Under the pieces are notes generated by a model. It did not search any database and was not told the origin of the DNA. It saw only the letters and a program-made list of their open reading frames with translations. A stretch of DNA of 64,000 nucleotides from Haloarcula pellucida (GTDB lineage: Archaea; Halobacteriota; Halobacteria; Halobacteriales; Haloarculaceae): assembly GCF_014647235.1 (NCBI RefSeq), contig NZ_BMOU01000001.1, positions 62,001 to 126,000 of the forward strand. The letters run 5' to 3'. A program made the position numbers and the translations under genes. Shown here one piece after another: positions 44,061 through 52,791 of this stretch (its first letter is position 1; each line of letters starts with the position of its first letter).

Positions 44061-44583
44061 ATCACGAGCGGCATCGCCGCGAGTTAGACACCCGAGGGTT
44101 CTGGCCCGAGGGCCTACGTCGACGAGACTTCGAGTCGACCCGACGGCCGTAACGCGGTCGTTCGTGACGACAGACCGGCCGATTTTTTGCAGGCACGTGT
44201 TGCTCGAAGAACTGACCGTCGAGGAAGTCGTGGAACGAGTACTGGGCGTCGAGTCGACGCCCGAAATCGCTGGGACAGCGAATGAAAATGGGACAGACAC
44301 GAGTCGGAACTCGTGGTGCGGCGACGCCGCCGGTCCGGTCGGACCGACGAACCGTGCCCACGGTAGCCGTCGCCGCGAGGATCGGAACGGGGTACTCCGA
44401 TGAGTTCAGCGAACACCTCCCATCGCTCGGTCTGGGACCGTCGGCTGGCAGGTGGCGACCCTCTCGTCGCTCGGGCGGCGCCTGTTCGACTGCCACCGTG
44501 CCGGCAGGTTCACCATGTGTTTGTTTAGGTGGGCCTAAAACACTAAAACGTATCGGTCGGCCGGCACACCGACACGCGGTCGC
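44061..44583. other. Long intergenic region without a confident gene
   Basis: About 520 bases. A GTG-initiated plus-strand frame at 44164-44403 (79 codons) has a reasonable acidic middle (LLEELTVEEVVERVLGVES) but an Arg-rich, irregular end. Minus-strand frames are basic and unlike haloarchaeal proteins. The only clear site is the palindrome at 44524-44539. Confidence 0.4.
44524..44539. promoter_or_regulatory. DtxR-type palindrome tttaggtgggcctaaa
   Basis: Perfect 6-base arms (tttagg/cctaaa) around a 4-base centre, matching the TTAGG-N4-CCTAA pattern of DtxR/IdeR-family metal regulators and of the two sites at 47022-47070. It lies 45 bases beyond the stop of the large lipoprotein gene, where no convincing gene begins. 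Confidence 0.55.
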
Positions 44584-47013
44584 TCACTCCTCGACGACGA
44601 CGGTCCCCTCCATCCCGGCGGCCTCGTGGGGGATGCAGACGTAGCCGTGTTCGCCGACCGTCTCGAAGGTGTGGACGTAGCTCTGGCCGGACTGGACGGC
44701 CCCCTCGCCGTTCTCCCAGCCCTCGCGGGCGGCCGACTCGCTCTCGAAGCCGCCGGAGGCCCAGTAGATCGCACCGTCGGGCAGTTCCTCCTCGTAGGCC
44801 GTGACGGAGTGGGGCTCCCCGCCGACGTGCGTCCACGCCACTTTGTCGCCGACGCTGACGGTCAGGTTCTCGGGGTCGTAGGCGACGGCCGTCATGTCGA
44901 CCACGTGGTCGGCGTCCTCGGGGACGCCCTCGACCACGTTCGGGCCGCCGGAGAGCGACGTCTCGGTCTCGGGTTTACCCTCGCTCGTGCCGCCAGCGGC
45001 ACCGCTGGATGCGGCGTCGCTCGCGCCGACGACGGCGAACTGCGCGGTCCGCGTCGCGGCTGCGAACGCCGCGGGGTTCGCCTCGCCGGCCTCCAGTCCC
45101 TCGATGTAGCTGTTCAGCGCGCTCTCGAAGTTCTCGTACGCCGCTGCGTCAGCGCTCTCCAGTGCGTCGTGGACCGCCGCTTCCTCGAACGTGGCGAACA
45201 CGTCGCTCGCCACGGCCGGTGCGCCGGTGTCGCTCCCGCCGCTGGCGGCGACGATTGTCGAGACGGAGTCCAGCGCGGCCGCGTAGAACGTCTTCGCGGC
45301 CGCGTACACGTCGCCGTCGTTCTCCGCGGCGGAGACGACGCCGGCCAGCGCCTCGTCCTCGAAGCGGCCGTACAGCGCCTCGTCGGCGTCTTCGAGGGCT
45401 TCGTGGTAGCCGGCGGCGCCCGATTCGAAGAAGGAGAGTGCCTGCCGGCCGAGGTCGGCGGCCCGACTGTCGGCCCCGAGCGCATCGACGGCGGCGGCGT
45501 CGAATGCGAGCGCCTGCATGTACGTCGCGCCGGACCCGCTCGCGAGCGCGGGACTGGTGGTCTCCTCGAAGGACAGGAGCGCCGAGCGGACGCCCTCGTG
45601 GTGGGTCGCGACGGCGTCGTCGTCCCCTTCCTCGTAGGCGGTCTGGAGGCCGGCGAGATGCTCCTCCTCGAAGGCGTGATAGAGGTCTTCGCTCGCGCCT
45701 TCGAGCGTCTCGTGGAGGCCGAGTTCGTCGTTCTCGAACCGGGCGAACAGGGCCTCGGCGACGGCCGCGGCCTGCGCGTTCTCGTCCTGTCGGTACAGTT
45801 CGCGCGCGTCCGCGAAGCGGGCCTTGAAGAAGCCCGACTGGAGCACGGGGGCGGACTCGCCGGCGAGCGCCTCGACGCCGGTCACGAGGTTCGAGTCCAC
45901 CGTCTCGACGGCGCGCTCGATGCCCTCCGAGTCCCCGTTCTCGATGGCCGTAGTGAGGTCGGAGAGCCCCGACTCGAACCCTTCGTAGGCCTCGCCGTCG
46001 GCCGCCTCGAAGGCGTCGTGGGCGGCCGCGCCCTCGAAGTGTGCGAAGACGTCTTCGGCCATCGTCGCGGCAGTGTCCGTCTCGCCGCGGCGGGCCAGCC
46101 ACGCCGCGTCGTACACGCGGGTGCGGTAGGTGTTGAGCGTCGCCGCGTGGGCGTAGTCCGTGCCCGGCCCGCCGGCGGCCGTAAGCGCCGCCGCGTCCCA
46201 GCCGCGGGCTTGCATCGCCGCGAGATGCCCGGCGTGGGCGATTCGCTCGTCGGGCGCGAGCGAGTACGCGCCCTGTACCGCGGCGTCGAGCGCAGCGCGG
46301 GCCTGCTCCGTGACTCCACCGGCGTCCTCGCTACCTGCGGCCGCACCGATGCCGTCGAGTGCGCCCTCGAAGGCCTCGTAGGCCTCGCTGTCGCTCGATT
46401 CGAGTGCCCCGTAGACCAGTCCGTCCTCGAAGGCGATCATCGTCGACTCGGCGATACTGCTGGCCGCCCCGAAGGCGCCGACGCGGGCAGCGAGTTCGGC
46501 GTTCGCCGCGCGCGACCCGAGCCACAGGATGTCGAGTGCGCGAGCGCCCCCCTGACCGGCCGTGGCCTGCTGGGCCGTCTGGAGGCTGTCGGCGGCGTCG
46601 CTTGCGGCGTCGGTCGCGCCCTCGACGTCGCCCTCGGCGAGCGCCGACTGGACAGCGCCGAGTCGGTCCTCGAAGCCGCCGTAGGCCGATTCGGACGTCG
46701 ATTCGAGACGTTCGTGCGCGCCGTACTCGCCGTTGGCCCCCTCGAACCGGGCGAACACCGACTGTGCGACGCTGGCGCCGGCACCGGGGAAACCGGCGCG
46801 GCCGAGCGCCACGGCGTCGAACAGGCGCGACCGGTAGACGTTCCACTCCGCCGCGACGGCGGTCGTCGGACCGACGGCGGCCTGCTGACCGCCCCCACTC
46901 TCCTTGTCGTCCGTCGATCGCTGTTTCGGCGTCGAGTTCGTTCCGGGACACCCGGCGAGCAGACCGCTCGCGGCCACCCCTACAGTCTTCAACAGGTCTC
47001 GTCGTTCCGGCAT
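44584..47013 (-). CDS. Tat lipoprotein: repeated DUF5059-like helical domain plus cupredoxin
   Basis: An 809-residue surface protein. Twin arginines at 4-5 and lipobox LLAGC (Cys22) mark Tat export and lipid anchoring. Residues about 50-660 hold six degenerate ~90-110-residue units, each with an FxxFE helix start, a DALE/HETLE turn and AYExFE/LYHAFE, e.g. VFAHFEGAAAHDAFEAADGE and LFARFENDELGLHETLEGAS; this looks like DUF5059. Residues about 700-809 are a halocyanin-type cupredoxin with His735, Cys793, His796 and Met801. Two DtxR-type palindromes precede the start, implying metal control. Helical Glu-rich repeats plus cupredoxin recall the iron-uptake protein EfeO; that analogy is inference. 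Confidence 0.85.
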   Translation of the reverse strand: MPERRDLLKTVGVAASGLLAGCPGTNSTPKQRSTDDKESGGGQQAAVGPTTAVAAEWNVYRSRLFDAVALGRAGFPGAGASVAQSVFARFEGANGEYGAHERLESTSESAYGGFEDRLGAVQSALAEGDVEGATDAASDAADSLQTAQQATAGQGGARALDILWLGSRAANAELAARVGAFGAASSIAESTMIAFEDGLVYGALESSDSEAYEAFEGALDGIGAAAGSEDAGGVTEQARAALDAAVQGAYSLAPDERIAHAGHLAAMQARGWDAAALTAAGGPGTDYAHAATLNTYRTRVYDAAWLARRGETDTAATMAEDVFAHFEGAAAHDAFEAADGEAYEGFESGLSDLTTAIENGDSEGIERAVETVDSNLVTGVEALAGESAPVLQSGFFKARFADARELYRQDENAQAAAVAEALFARFENDELGLHETLEGASEDLYHAFEEEHLAGLQTAYEEGDDDAVATHHEGVRSALLSFEETTSPALASGSGATYMQALAFDAAAVDALGADSRAADLGRQALSFFESGAAGYHEALEDADEALYGRFEDEALAGVVSAAENDGDVYAAAKTFYAAALDSVSTIVAASGGSDTGAPAVASDVFATFEEAAVHDALESADAAAYENFESALNSYIEGLEAGEANPAAFAAATRTAQFAVVGASDAASSGAAGGTSEGKPETETSLSGGPNVVEGVPEDADHVVDMTAVAYDPENLTVSVGDKVAWTHVGGEPHSVTAYEEELPDGAIYWASGGFESESAAREGWENGEGAVQSGQSYVHTFETVGEHGYVCIPHEAAGMEGTVVVEE

Positions 47014-47021
47014 ACGACTGA

Positions 47022-47035
47022 TTAGGCCGGCCTAA
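47022..47035 (-). promoter_or_regulatory. DtxR-type operator, perfect palindrome
   Basis: ttaggccggcctaa is a perfect 14-base palindrome 8 bases before the lipoprotein ATG. It matches the TTAGG/CCTAA arms bound by DtxR/IdeR/SirR-type iron or manganese regulators. A bound repressor here would block the start region of the transcript. Confidence 0.7.
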
Positions 47036-47056
47036 AACACTTGAACCCGTCGGTTT

Positions 47057-47070
47057 TTCGGCTAGCCTAA
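47057..47070 (-). promoter_or_regulatory. Second DtxR-type operator
   Basis: ttcggctagcctaa matches TTAGGCTAGCCTAA with one mismatch in the left arm, and lies 35 bases from the first site (start to start). The pair frames the likely core promoter of the lipoprotein gene. It is also 27 bases past the end of the SAM-cleaving enzyme gene. Confidence 0.65.
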
Positions 47071-47096
47071 ACCATGACAGACCGAACGAGTTCGCC

Positions 47097-47855
47097 TCAC
47101 CAGCCGAGTTCGACGCTCTCGCCGACCCCCACACCGAAGCCGTCGTCGCCCCGGCCACGGTTGACCGCGAGTTCGACGTTTCCGTGGCTTCCGACCGTGA
47201 CGAGACGAGTACCGGCCTCGACGGCGGCGTAGGATCGCCTTACCGGGACGGACGCGCCGTCGACGGTGACGGTCCCGCCGAACTGTGCTTCGAGGACCGC
47301 GCCCGGGACGTTCGTGATGGCGTTCCCGAAGTCGTCGACGACCAGCACCTCGCCCGTCGCGCCGCCGTCCGAGACGGCAGGGTCGGGGAACTGCAGGTCC
47401 ACGTACTCGTTCGTCGGCGTGGTCTCCTCGAGCGTTTCGAGCGCGTCGACACCGGCGTCGTGGACCCGTGCCGCCGCGGGTGCGAACACGTCACGGCCGT
47501 GGAACGTCGTGCTCGGCGGGTCGTCGTAGGCCCACGTGAACGCCTCGAACTCCTCGTCGGCCAGTTCGCGGGCCACCGGGAGGAGGACGCCGTTGTCCGG
47601 GCCCACGAGCGCGTGCCCGCCCGCGCGGACGACGATAGCGTCCCGGTCCGTACCGACGCCGGGGTCGACGACCACGCAGTGGACGGCCGGCGGGAAGTAC
47701 GGGAGCGTCTGCGTCAGCCAGAACGCCGCCGTCCGAACGTTCTGCCGGGGAAAGTCGTGTGCGATGTCTTCGATTCGGGCGTCGCTCTCCCGGCAGATGA
47801 CGCCCTTCATCGCCGCCGGGTAGGGCGATCCGAAGTCGGAACTGAGCGTGATCAT
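47097..47855 (-). CDS. SAM hydroxide adenosyltransferase (DUF62 family)
   Basis: A 252-residue member of the SAM-dependent halogenase/hydroxide adenosyltransferase family, which splits SAM to adenosine and methionine. Motifs: LSSDFGSPYPAAMKGV, HCVVVDPGVGTDRDAIV, HALVGPDNGVLLPVA, TFHGRDVFAPAAA and VLVVDDFGNAITNVP. It lacks the chlorinase/fluorinase insertion loop as far as can be judged. The start overlaps the nadM stop as ATGA, so the two enzymes are translationally coupled. Confidence 0.92.
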   Translation of the reverse strand: MITLSSDFGSPYPAAMKGVICRESDARIEDIAHDFPRQNVRTAAFWLTQTLPYFPPAVHCVVVDPGVGTDRDAIVVRAGGHALVGPDNGVLLPVARELADEEFEAFTWAYDDPPSTTFHGRDVFAPAAARVHDAGVDALETLEETTPTNEYVDLQFPDPAVSDGGATGEVLVVDDFGNAITNVPGAVLEAQFGGTVTVDGASVPVRRSYAAVEAGTRLVTVGSHGNVELAVNRGRGDDGFGVGVGESVELGW

Positions 47856-48418
47856 CCCTCGTCGCCGATGGCCGGTTCGTCGACGGCCTCGTCCTCGGCC
47901 GTATAGCGGTCCAGCGAGTCCGAATCGGAGACGTGCTGGAGCCGTTTGATGCCGTTTATCTCCTCGATGGTGTCGACGACGGGGTCGGGGACGCGGTCCC
48001 GCCACGACTCGTCGGCTATCATCCGCTCGCGTATCTCCGAACCCTCCAATCGGTCCCGGTCGAACATGGGCGATTGGCGCACCTCGATGCCGCTTTCCTC
48101 GAACAGGCGAACCACCAGCGGGTTGTTCGAGTACGCCACGTCGAAGTCCGGGCACATGCTCTCGACGTGGCTCACCCAGACGGCGTTGCGGTTGATGTCC
48201 TCCAACGGGACGACGTAGGTAGTGAGATCGAAGTCTTTCACCGCCTTCGTTATCATCATGATGCGCTCGCCGGCCGTGAACGGGTCGTGGGTCGTGTGTG
48301 AGTCGTCGGCGCTGCCGATGCCCAAGACGAGTTCGTCCACCTCGTCGGCGATGCGACCGACCATCGCGTGGTGGCCGTCGTGGTACGGCTGGAAGCGACC
48401 GATGTAGAACCCTCGCAT
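47852..48418 (-). CDS. nadM: Nicotinamide-nucleotide adenylyltransferase
   Basis: A 188-residue archaeal NadM (NMN + ATP to NAD + PPi). The nucleotidyltransferase signature GRFQPYHDGHHAMV is at the N-terminus (HxGH-type), followed by ELVLGIGSADDSHTTHDPFT and RLEGSEIRERMI (ISSTxxR-like). The acidic C-terminal tail of about 20 residues is a haloarchaeal addition. Start at MRGFYIGRFQPYH. Divergent from lonB. Confidence 0.95.
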   Translation of the reverse strand: MRGFYIGRFQPYHDGHHAMVGRIADEVDELVLGIGSADDSHTTHDPFTAGERIMMITKAVKDFDLTTYVVPLEDINRNAVWVSHVESMCPDFDVAYSNNPLVVRLFEESGIEVRQSPMFDRDRLEGSEIRERMIADESWRDRVPDPVVDTIEEINGIKRLQHVSDSDSLDRYTAEDEAVDEPAIGDEG

Positions 48419-48543
48419 ACCCGAGTGTGTGGTGGGTGGTTTGATAAACCCGACGACGGTCCACGGGCCACGGGTTCGGAACCGCTTACCCCGACGCCTT
48501 CTGGCGGTTATGGGGGTGTGGCAAGGTCGGTCGCGGGGAGAAA

Positions 48544-48550
48544 GTATATC
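48544..48550 (+). promoter_or_regulatory. TATA element upstream of lonB
   Basis: gtatatc within gagaaagtatatcagtc lies about 40 bases before the lonB ATG and fits an archaeal TATA box. The rest of 48419-48589 shows no further structure. Confidence 0.5.
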
Positions 48551-48589
48551 AGTCGACAGTCCTTCCAACCGAGTGTTAGCAACGTTTGT

Positions 48590-50695
48590 ATGAGCGACAA
48601 CACCGACACTGACGCGGCTCCCGACCCCGACCGGGAGAGCGAGGACGCCGACGAGGCCACGACGGGCGACGGTCACGAGACGACCGACGAGCAGCCGTCC
48701 GAGCCATCGGTCGACGAGCCCACGAACGGGGACGGAGCAACGTCGGATACGACTCTCGGCAGCGACGTCGAGGTGGAGGGAGAATCCGGCCTCCAGGACG
48801 ACGAGGAGAACCTACTCGGCGGTCTCGATATCGACTCGACCGCGGAGATAGAGGTGCCAGAGCGTCTCGTAGACCAGGTCATCGGGCAGGACCACGCACG
48901 CGACGTCATCAAGAAAGCGGCAAAGCAGCGCCGCCACGTGATGATGATCGGCTCGCCCGGGACGGGCAAATCGATGCTCGCGAAGGCGATGAGCCAGTTA
49001 CTCCCGCGCGAGGAACTGCAGGACGTGCTCGTCTACCACAATCCAGACGACGGCAACGAGCCGAAAGTCCGCACCGTGCCCGGCGGCAAGGGTGAACAGA
49101 TAGTCGAGGCCCACAAAGAGGAGGCCCGCAAGCGCAACCAGATGCGGACCTTCCTGATGTGGATCATCATCGCCATCGTGATGGGGTACTCGCTGATCAT
49201 CGTCCAGCAGTTGTTGCTGGGCATCCTCGCGGCCGGGGTCATCTATCTCGCCTTCCGCTACGGTTCCCGCGGCAGCGACGCCATGATTCCGAACCTGCTG
49301 GTCAACAACGCCAGCCAGAAGACCGCCCCGTTCGAGGACGCGACCGGCGCCCACGCCGGCGCGCTGCTGGGCGACGTCCGGCACGACCCGTTCCAGTCCG
49401 GCGGGATGGAGACGCCGAGCCACGACCGCGTCGAACCCGGCGCCATCCACAAGGCCAACAAGGGCGTGCTGTTCGTCGACGAGATCAACACGCTGGACAT
49501 CCGCAGCCAGCAGAAGCTGATGACGGCCATCCAGGAGGGCGAGTTCGGCATCACCGGCCAGTCCGAGCGCTCCTCCGGTGCGATGGTCCAGACCGAACCG
49601 GTCCCGTGTGACTTCATCATGATCGCCGCGGGGAACCTCGACGCGATGGAGAACATGCACCCCGCGCTGCGCTCCCGTATCAAGGGGTACGGCTACGAGG
49701 TGTACATGGACGACACCATCGAGGACGACCCGGAGATGCGCCGGAAGTACACCCGGTTCGTCGCACAGGAAGTCGAGAACGACGGCCGCCTGCCCCACTT
49801 CACCGAGGAGGCTGTCCAAGAGATCATCCTCGAAGCCCGCCGCCGCGCGGGCCGGAAGGGCCATCTCACCCTGAAGTTCCGTGACCTCGGTGGCCTCGTC
49901 CGCGTCGCCGGCGACATCGCCCGCGCCGAGGACAAGGACTTCACCACGCGCGAGGACGTCTTACAGGCCAAGCGTCGCTCCCGGTCCATCGAGCAACAGC
50001 TCGCGGACAACTACATCGAGCGCCGCAAGGACTACGAACTCACCGTCAACGAGGGCGACGTCGTCGGCCGCGTCAACGGCCTCGCGGTCATGGGCGAGGA
50101 CAGCGGTATCGTCCTCCCCGTGATGGCAGAAGTGACGCCCTCGCAGGGCCCCGGACAGGTCATCGCGACCGGCCAACTGCAGGAGATGGCCGAGGAAGCA
50201 GTGCAAAACGTCTCGGCCATCATCAAGAAGTTCAGCGACGAGGACATCTCCGAGAAGGACGTCCACATCCAGTTCGTGCAGGCCGGTGAGGGCGGCGTCG
50301 ACGGCGACTCCGCCTCCATCACCGTCGCCACCGCGGTCATCTCCGCGCTAGAGGACGTCCCGGTCGAGCAGGACATCGCCATGACGGGGTCTCTCTCCGT
50401 ACGCGGTGACGTCCTCCCGGTCGGCGGCGTCACGCACAAGATAGAGGCCGCCGCGAAGGCCGGTCTGGAGACGATCATCATCCCCGAGGCCAACACGCAG
50501 GACGTGATGATCGAAGAGGAGTACGAGGACATGGTCGAGATCGTTCCGGTCTCGCACATCTCCGAAGTGCTGGAGGTCGCCCTCGCCGGCGAACCCGAGA
50601 AGGACTCGCTGGTCGACCGCCTCAAGTCTATCACGGGCAAGGCGCTCGAACACGACGTCGGGCGACAGGGTAGCGGCAGTCCCAGCCCGCAGTAG
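48590..50695 (+). CDS. lonB: Membrane-anchored ATP-dependent protease LonB
   Basis: A 701-residue archaeal Lon. An acidic leader (1-85) precedes the AAA+ domain with Walker A GSPGTGKSMLAKA near 121-133, interrupted by two transmembrane helices (about 188-222: LMWIIIAIVMGYSLIIVQQL, LLGILAAGVIYLAF). Walker B is GVLFVDEINTLD. The C-terminal S16 protease has the Ser574/Lys617 dyad (GDGDSASITVA, GGVTHKIEAAAKAG). It is the main membrane-bound processive protease of haloarchaea. No intein. Start at ATG 48590. Confidence 0.97.
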   Translation: MSDNTDTDAAPDPDRESEDADEATTGDGHETTDEQPSEPSVDEPTNGDGATSDTTLGSDVEVEGESGLQDDEENLLGGLDIDSTAEIEVPERLVDQVIGQDHARDVIKKAAKQRRHVMMIGSPGTGKSMLAKAMSQLLPREELQDVLVYHNPDDGNEPKVRTVPGGKGEQIVEAHKEEARKRNQMRTFLMWIIIAIVMGYSLIIVQQLLLGILAAGVIYLAFRYGSRGSDAMIPNLLVNNASQKTAPFEDATGAHAGALLGDVRHDPFQSGGMETPSHDRVEPGAIHKANKGVLFVDEINTLDIRSQQKLMTAIQEGEFGITGQSERSSGAMVQTEPVPCDFIMIAAGNLDAMENMHPALRSRIKGYGYEVYMDDTIEDDPEMRRKYTRFVAQEVENDGRLPHFTEEAVQEIILEARRRAGRKGHLTLKFRDLGGLVRVAGDIARAEDKDFTTREDVLQAKRRSRSIEQQLADNYIERRKDYELTVNEGDVVGRVNGLAVMGEDSGIVLPVMAEVTPSQGPGQVIATGQLQEMAEEAVQNVSAIIKKFSDEDISEKDVHIQFVQAGEGGVDGDSASITVATAVISALEDVPVEQDIAMTGSLSVRGDVLPVGGVTHKIEAAAKAGLETIIIPEANTQDVMIEEEYEDMVEIVPVSHISEVLEVALAGEPEKDSLVDRLKSITGKALEHDVGRQGSGSPSPQ

Positions 50696-51532
50696 ATGCC
50701 CCAGTGGGCCGCCTTCGTCGGCCTGACGGGACTCCTTTTAACCGCGCTGCTCGCGCTCGCACGACTCTCACAGCGCGCGCTCCCCGGTAACGACGGCGCA
50801 ACCGCCCGCATCGACGGCTTCGGCGGCACCGAGTCGGACGGGCCGCGGGACCCGACGATTCCGCGCTTCGAGACGCCGGAGGTCGCACGCCGACGCGCGC
50901 ATCTCGAAACGCAACTCTCACCCGACGAGGTCTCGGCCGGCGCGTTGCTTGCCAACGTCGCGCTCACACAGGGGCTGTTCGGCGCGCTCCTCGTGGGCGG
51001 GGCGTTCTACTTCCAAATCCCGCTCTCGGCGTTCGGCGTCACGGACGCCGCACTTTCGACGGGGCTGCCGGCGCTCGGCCTCGGCGTCGCCGCCGGCGTC
51101 GGGTTCTGGGTCGGCAACGAACTCGCGGCGGTGATAGCCGACGGGTTCGGTATCGCCTTCGACGAGTCGCTCCGGGAACTGCTCGCGCCCGATTCGCTCG
51201 GCGGGTGGGTGGTCCTGCTCGGACTGATCTTACCGACGATAGCCGTCGTGGAGGAACTCCTCTTCCGCGCGGCGGCCATCGGCGTCCCCGTCGCCGGTCT
51301 GGGCGCGCCCGCGTGGGCCATGGTTCTCGTCTCGTCGGTGGCGTTCGCCCTCGGCCACGGCGCACAGGGACGCGCGGGCATCGTCGTCACGGGCGCCCTC
51401 GGCTCGGCGCTGGCGGTGCTGTTCGTCCTCACGGACAGCCTGCTCGCGGTCGTCGTCGCCCACTACCTCGTGAACGCGCTGGAACTGGTCGTCCACGAGG
51501 GGCTGGGCGTCGACCGGCTGTCGGTTTCCTGA
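50696..51532 (+). CDS. CPBP-family intramembrane metalloprotease
   Basis: A 278-residue membrane protein with the CPBP/CAAX-protease motif VVEELLFRAAAIGV (EExxxR), FALGHGAQG and a final HYLVNALELVVHEG. About seven hydrophobic helices follow an N-terminal anchor and a charged loop. The ATG directly follows the lonB stop (TAGATG), so it is likely translated with the protease. The substrate is unknown. Confidence 0.9.
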   Translation: MPQWAAFVGLTGLLLTALLALARLSQRALPGNDGATARIDGFGGTESDGPRDPTIPRFETPEVARRRAHLETQLSPDEVSAGALLANVALTQGLFGALLVGGAFYFQIPLSAFGVTDAALSTGLPALGLGVAAGVGFWVGNELAAVIADGFGIAFDESLRELLAPDSLGGWVVLLGLILPTIAVVEELLFRAAAIGVPVAGLGAPAWAMVLVSSVAFALGHGAQGRAGIVVTGALGSALAVLFVLTDSLLAVVVAHYLVNALELVVHEGLGVDRLSVS

Positions 51533-51539
51533 GTGACCG

Positions 51540-52211
51540 TCAGGCCCGCCACGGCGCCGACCGCAGCGCCGTAATCGAATCGAGAACGTGGTCGGCGGCG
51601 GACTCCTCCGGCCGCGCTCCGTCGGGCACCAACACGCTCGTCACGCCGGCGGCCTCGGCCGCCGCGACGTCGCTTCGCGCCGAGTTTCCGACGTAGACGG
51701 TCTCGTCGGGGCCGACTCCGAGGTCGGCCATCGCGACGTCGAGCGGCTCCGGGTCGGGCTTGGCCGGCGTCTCCCACCCCGCCAGCACGACCGTCTCCAT
51801 CAGCGTTCGGAGGCCCAGTGCGTCTATCTTCGGCGACTGCGTGTCCGGTCCGCCGTTGGTCACGAGTCCCAGACGGTACTCGTCGGCGAGCGAGTCAAGC
51901 GCGTCTTCCGCGCCGTTGATGTACGCCACGTCGCTGTAATCCCGGAGCCCCTCGTAGACGTACGCCAGCCGGCGACCCACGGCCCGGTCGCGGCCGTCCG
52001 CTTCGGCCAGGCGCTCGAAACACTGCTCTCGCCGGCGGACATCGCTCTCAGTCCCGCCGACAGTGTGGACTGCTGAGACGTACTCGTCCCAGGTGAAGAA
52101 CGGGTCGAGTCCGCACCACGAGAAGGCCTCGGAGAGAACGGCCCGGCCATGGCGGCGCTGGTCACACAGCGTCTCGTCGAGGTCGAAAAGGACGGTCGTG
52201 ATACCGGCCAT
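51540..52211 (-). CDS. HAD-superfamily phosphatase
   Basis: A 223-residue HAD hydrolase with motif I VLFDLDETLCD (nucleophile Asp), a helical cap, motif II GLVTNGG, motif III lysine TPAKPDPEPLDVA and motif IV YVGNSARSDVAAAEAAG. The arrangement is that of subfamily IA phosphatases. The substrate is unknown. Convergent with the CPBP protease gene (7-base gap). Confidence 0.9.
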   Translation of the reverse strand: MAGITTVLFDLDETLCDQRRHGRAVLSEAFSWCGLDPFFTWDEYVSAVHTVGGTESDVRRREQCFERLAEADGRDRAVGRRLAYVYEGLRDYSDVAYINGAEDALDSLADEYRLGLVTNGGPDTQSPKIDALGLRTLMETVVLAGWETPAKPDPEPLDVAMADLGVGPDETVYVGNSARSDVAAAEAAGVTSVLVPDGARPEESAADHVLDSITALRSAPWRA

Positions 52212-52259
52212 CGGGCGACGCTGCTCGTGGGCCGGACTACAGTACTTCGATTCGCGGCG

Positions 52260-52730
52260 TCAGCGCCCCTCGACGGCCCGCAACTTCTGCTCGACCGGCG
52301 GCGGGGCGGCGCTGGGGCCGTCACGCACGCGGTGGTCGGGAATCAAGAGGGGAACGGGATTCGCCGCCAGCGCCTCCCGAACTTGTGTCAGGTCCTCCTG
52401 CTCGCTGGCGCTCAGGCCGGGCGTCATCCGGGCGATCTGCTCGACGGTGGCGTCCTCGCCGTAGGGAATCTCACGTACGGCTTCGAGCACCGTTCGCTGG
52501 TCGGTCGGGACCGTCAGGCCGACGGTCACGTCCGCGAAGTCGTCCTCGGCGCCGTTGAGGTAGTCCTCGATGCGGTCCAACAGCGGGTGGTCGTCCTGAC
52601 TGTCCGCTTCGGGCGTCTTCGGAAACGAGAGCGAGATGACTCGTTCGCCCGCCTCGCCGAACTGGACGAACCGGTCGAGATATGCAGATTCTCGGGCGTA
52701 GATACCTGCATCACTCGTCGGAGTCTCCAT
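52260..52730 (-). CDS. MGMT-like protein lacking the acceptor cysteine
   Basis: A 156-residue protein whose second half matches the DNA-binding domain of O6-alkylguanine-DNA alkyltransferase: VREIPYGEDATVEQIARMTP, then AANPVPLLIPDHRVRDG. In the active enzyme the last block reads PCHRV; here residue 132 is Asp, so methyl transfer is not expected. It would be an alkyltransferase-like (ATL-type) protein that could bind lesions without repair. I start it at METPTSDAGI; an upstream in-frame Met would place the start before the promoter region shared with trpC. Confidence 0.8.
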   Translation of the reverse strand: METPTSDAGIYARESAYLDRFVQFGEAGERVISLSFPKTPEADSQDDHPLLDRIEDYLNGAEDDFADVTVGLTVPTDQRTVLEAVREIPYGEDATVEQIARMTPGLSASEQEDLTQVREALAANPVPLLIPDHRVRDGPSAAPPPVEQKLRAVEGR

Positions 52731-52791
52731 GGCCGAGTCGAGGGCCGGTCGGGTCTTCAAGATTGGCACCCGGCGACGACGGCAACACTTA

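Noticed and set aside
44062-44496. Minus-strand frame starting 28 bases from the orphan palindrome
   Set aside because: The product would be strongly basic and Arg-rich, unlike haloarchaeal proteins, and has no motif; kept only as part of the unexplained intergenic region.
44626-47025. A very long plus-strand open frame opposite the large lipoprotein gene
   Set aside because: It is an antisense shadow caused by high GC; its residues lack any domain, while the minus frame has a signal peptide, repeats and a complete copper site.
48590-50695. Possible intein in LonB
   Set aside because: The AAA+ and protease domains are continuous and the length is normal for an intein-free archaeal LonB.
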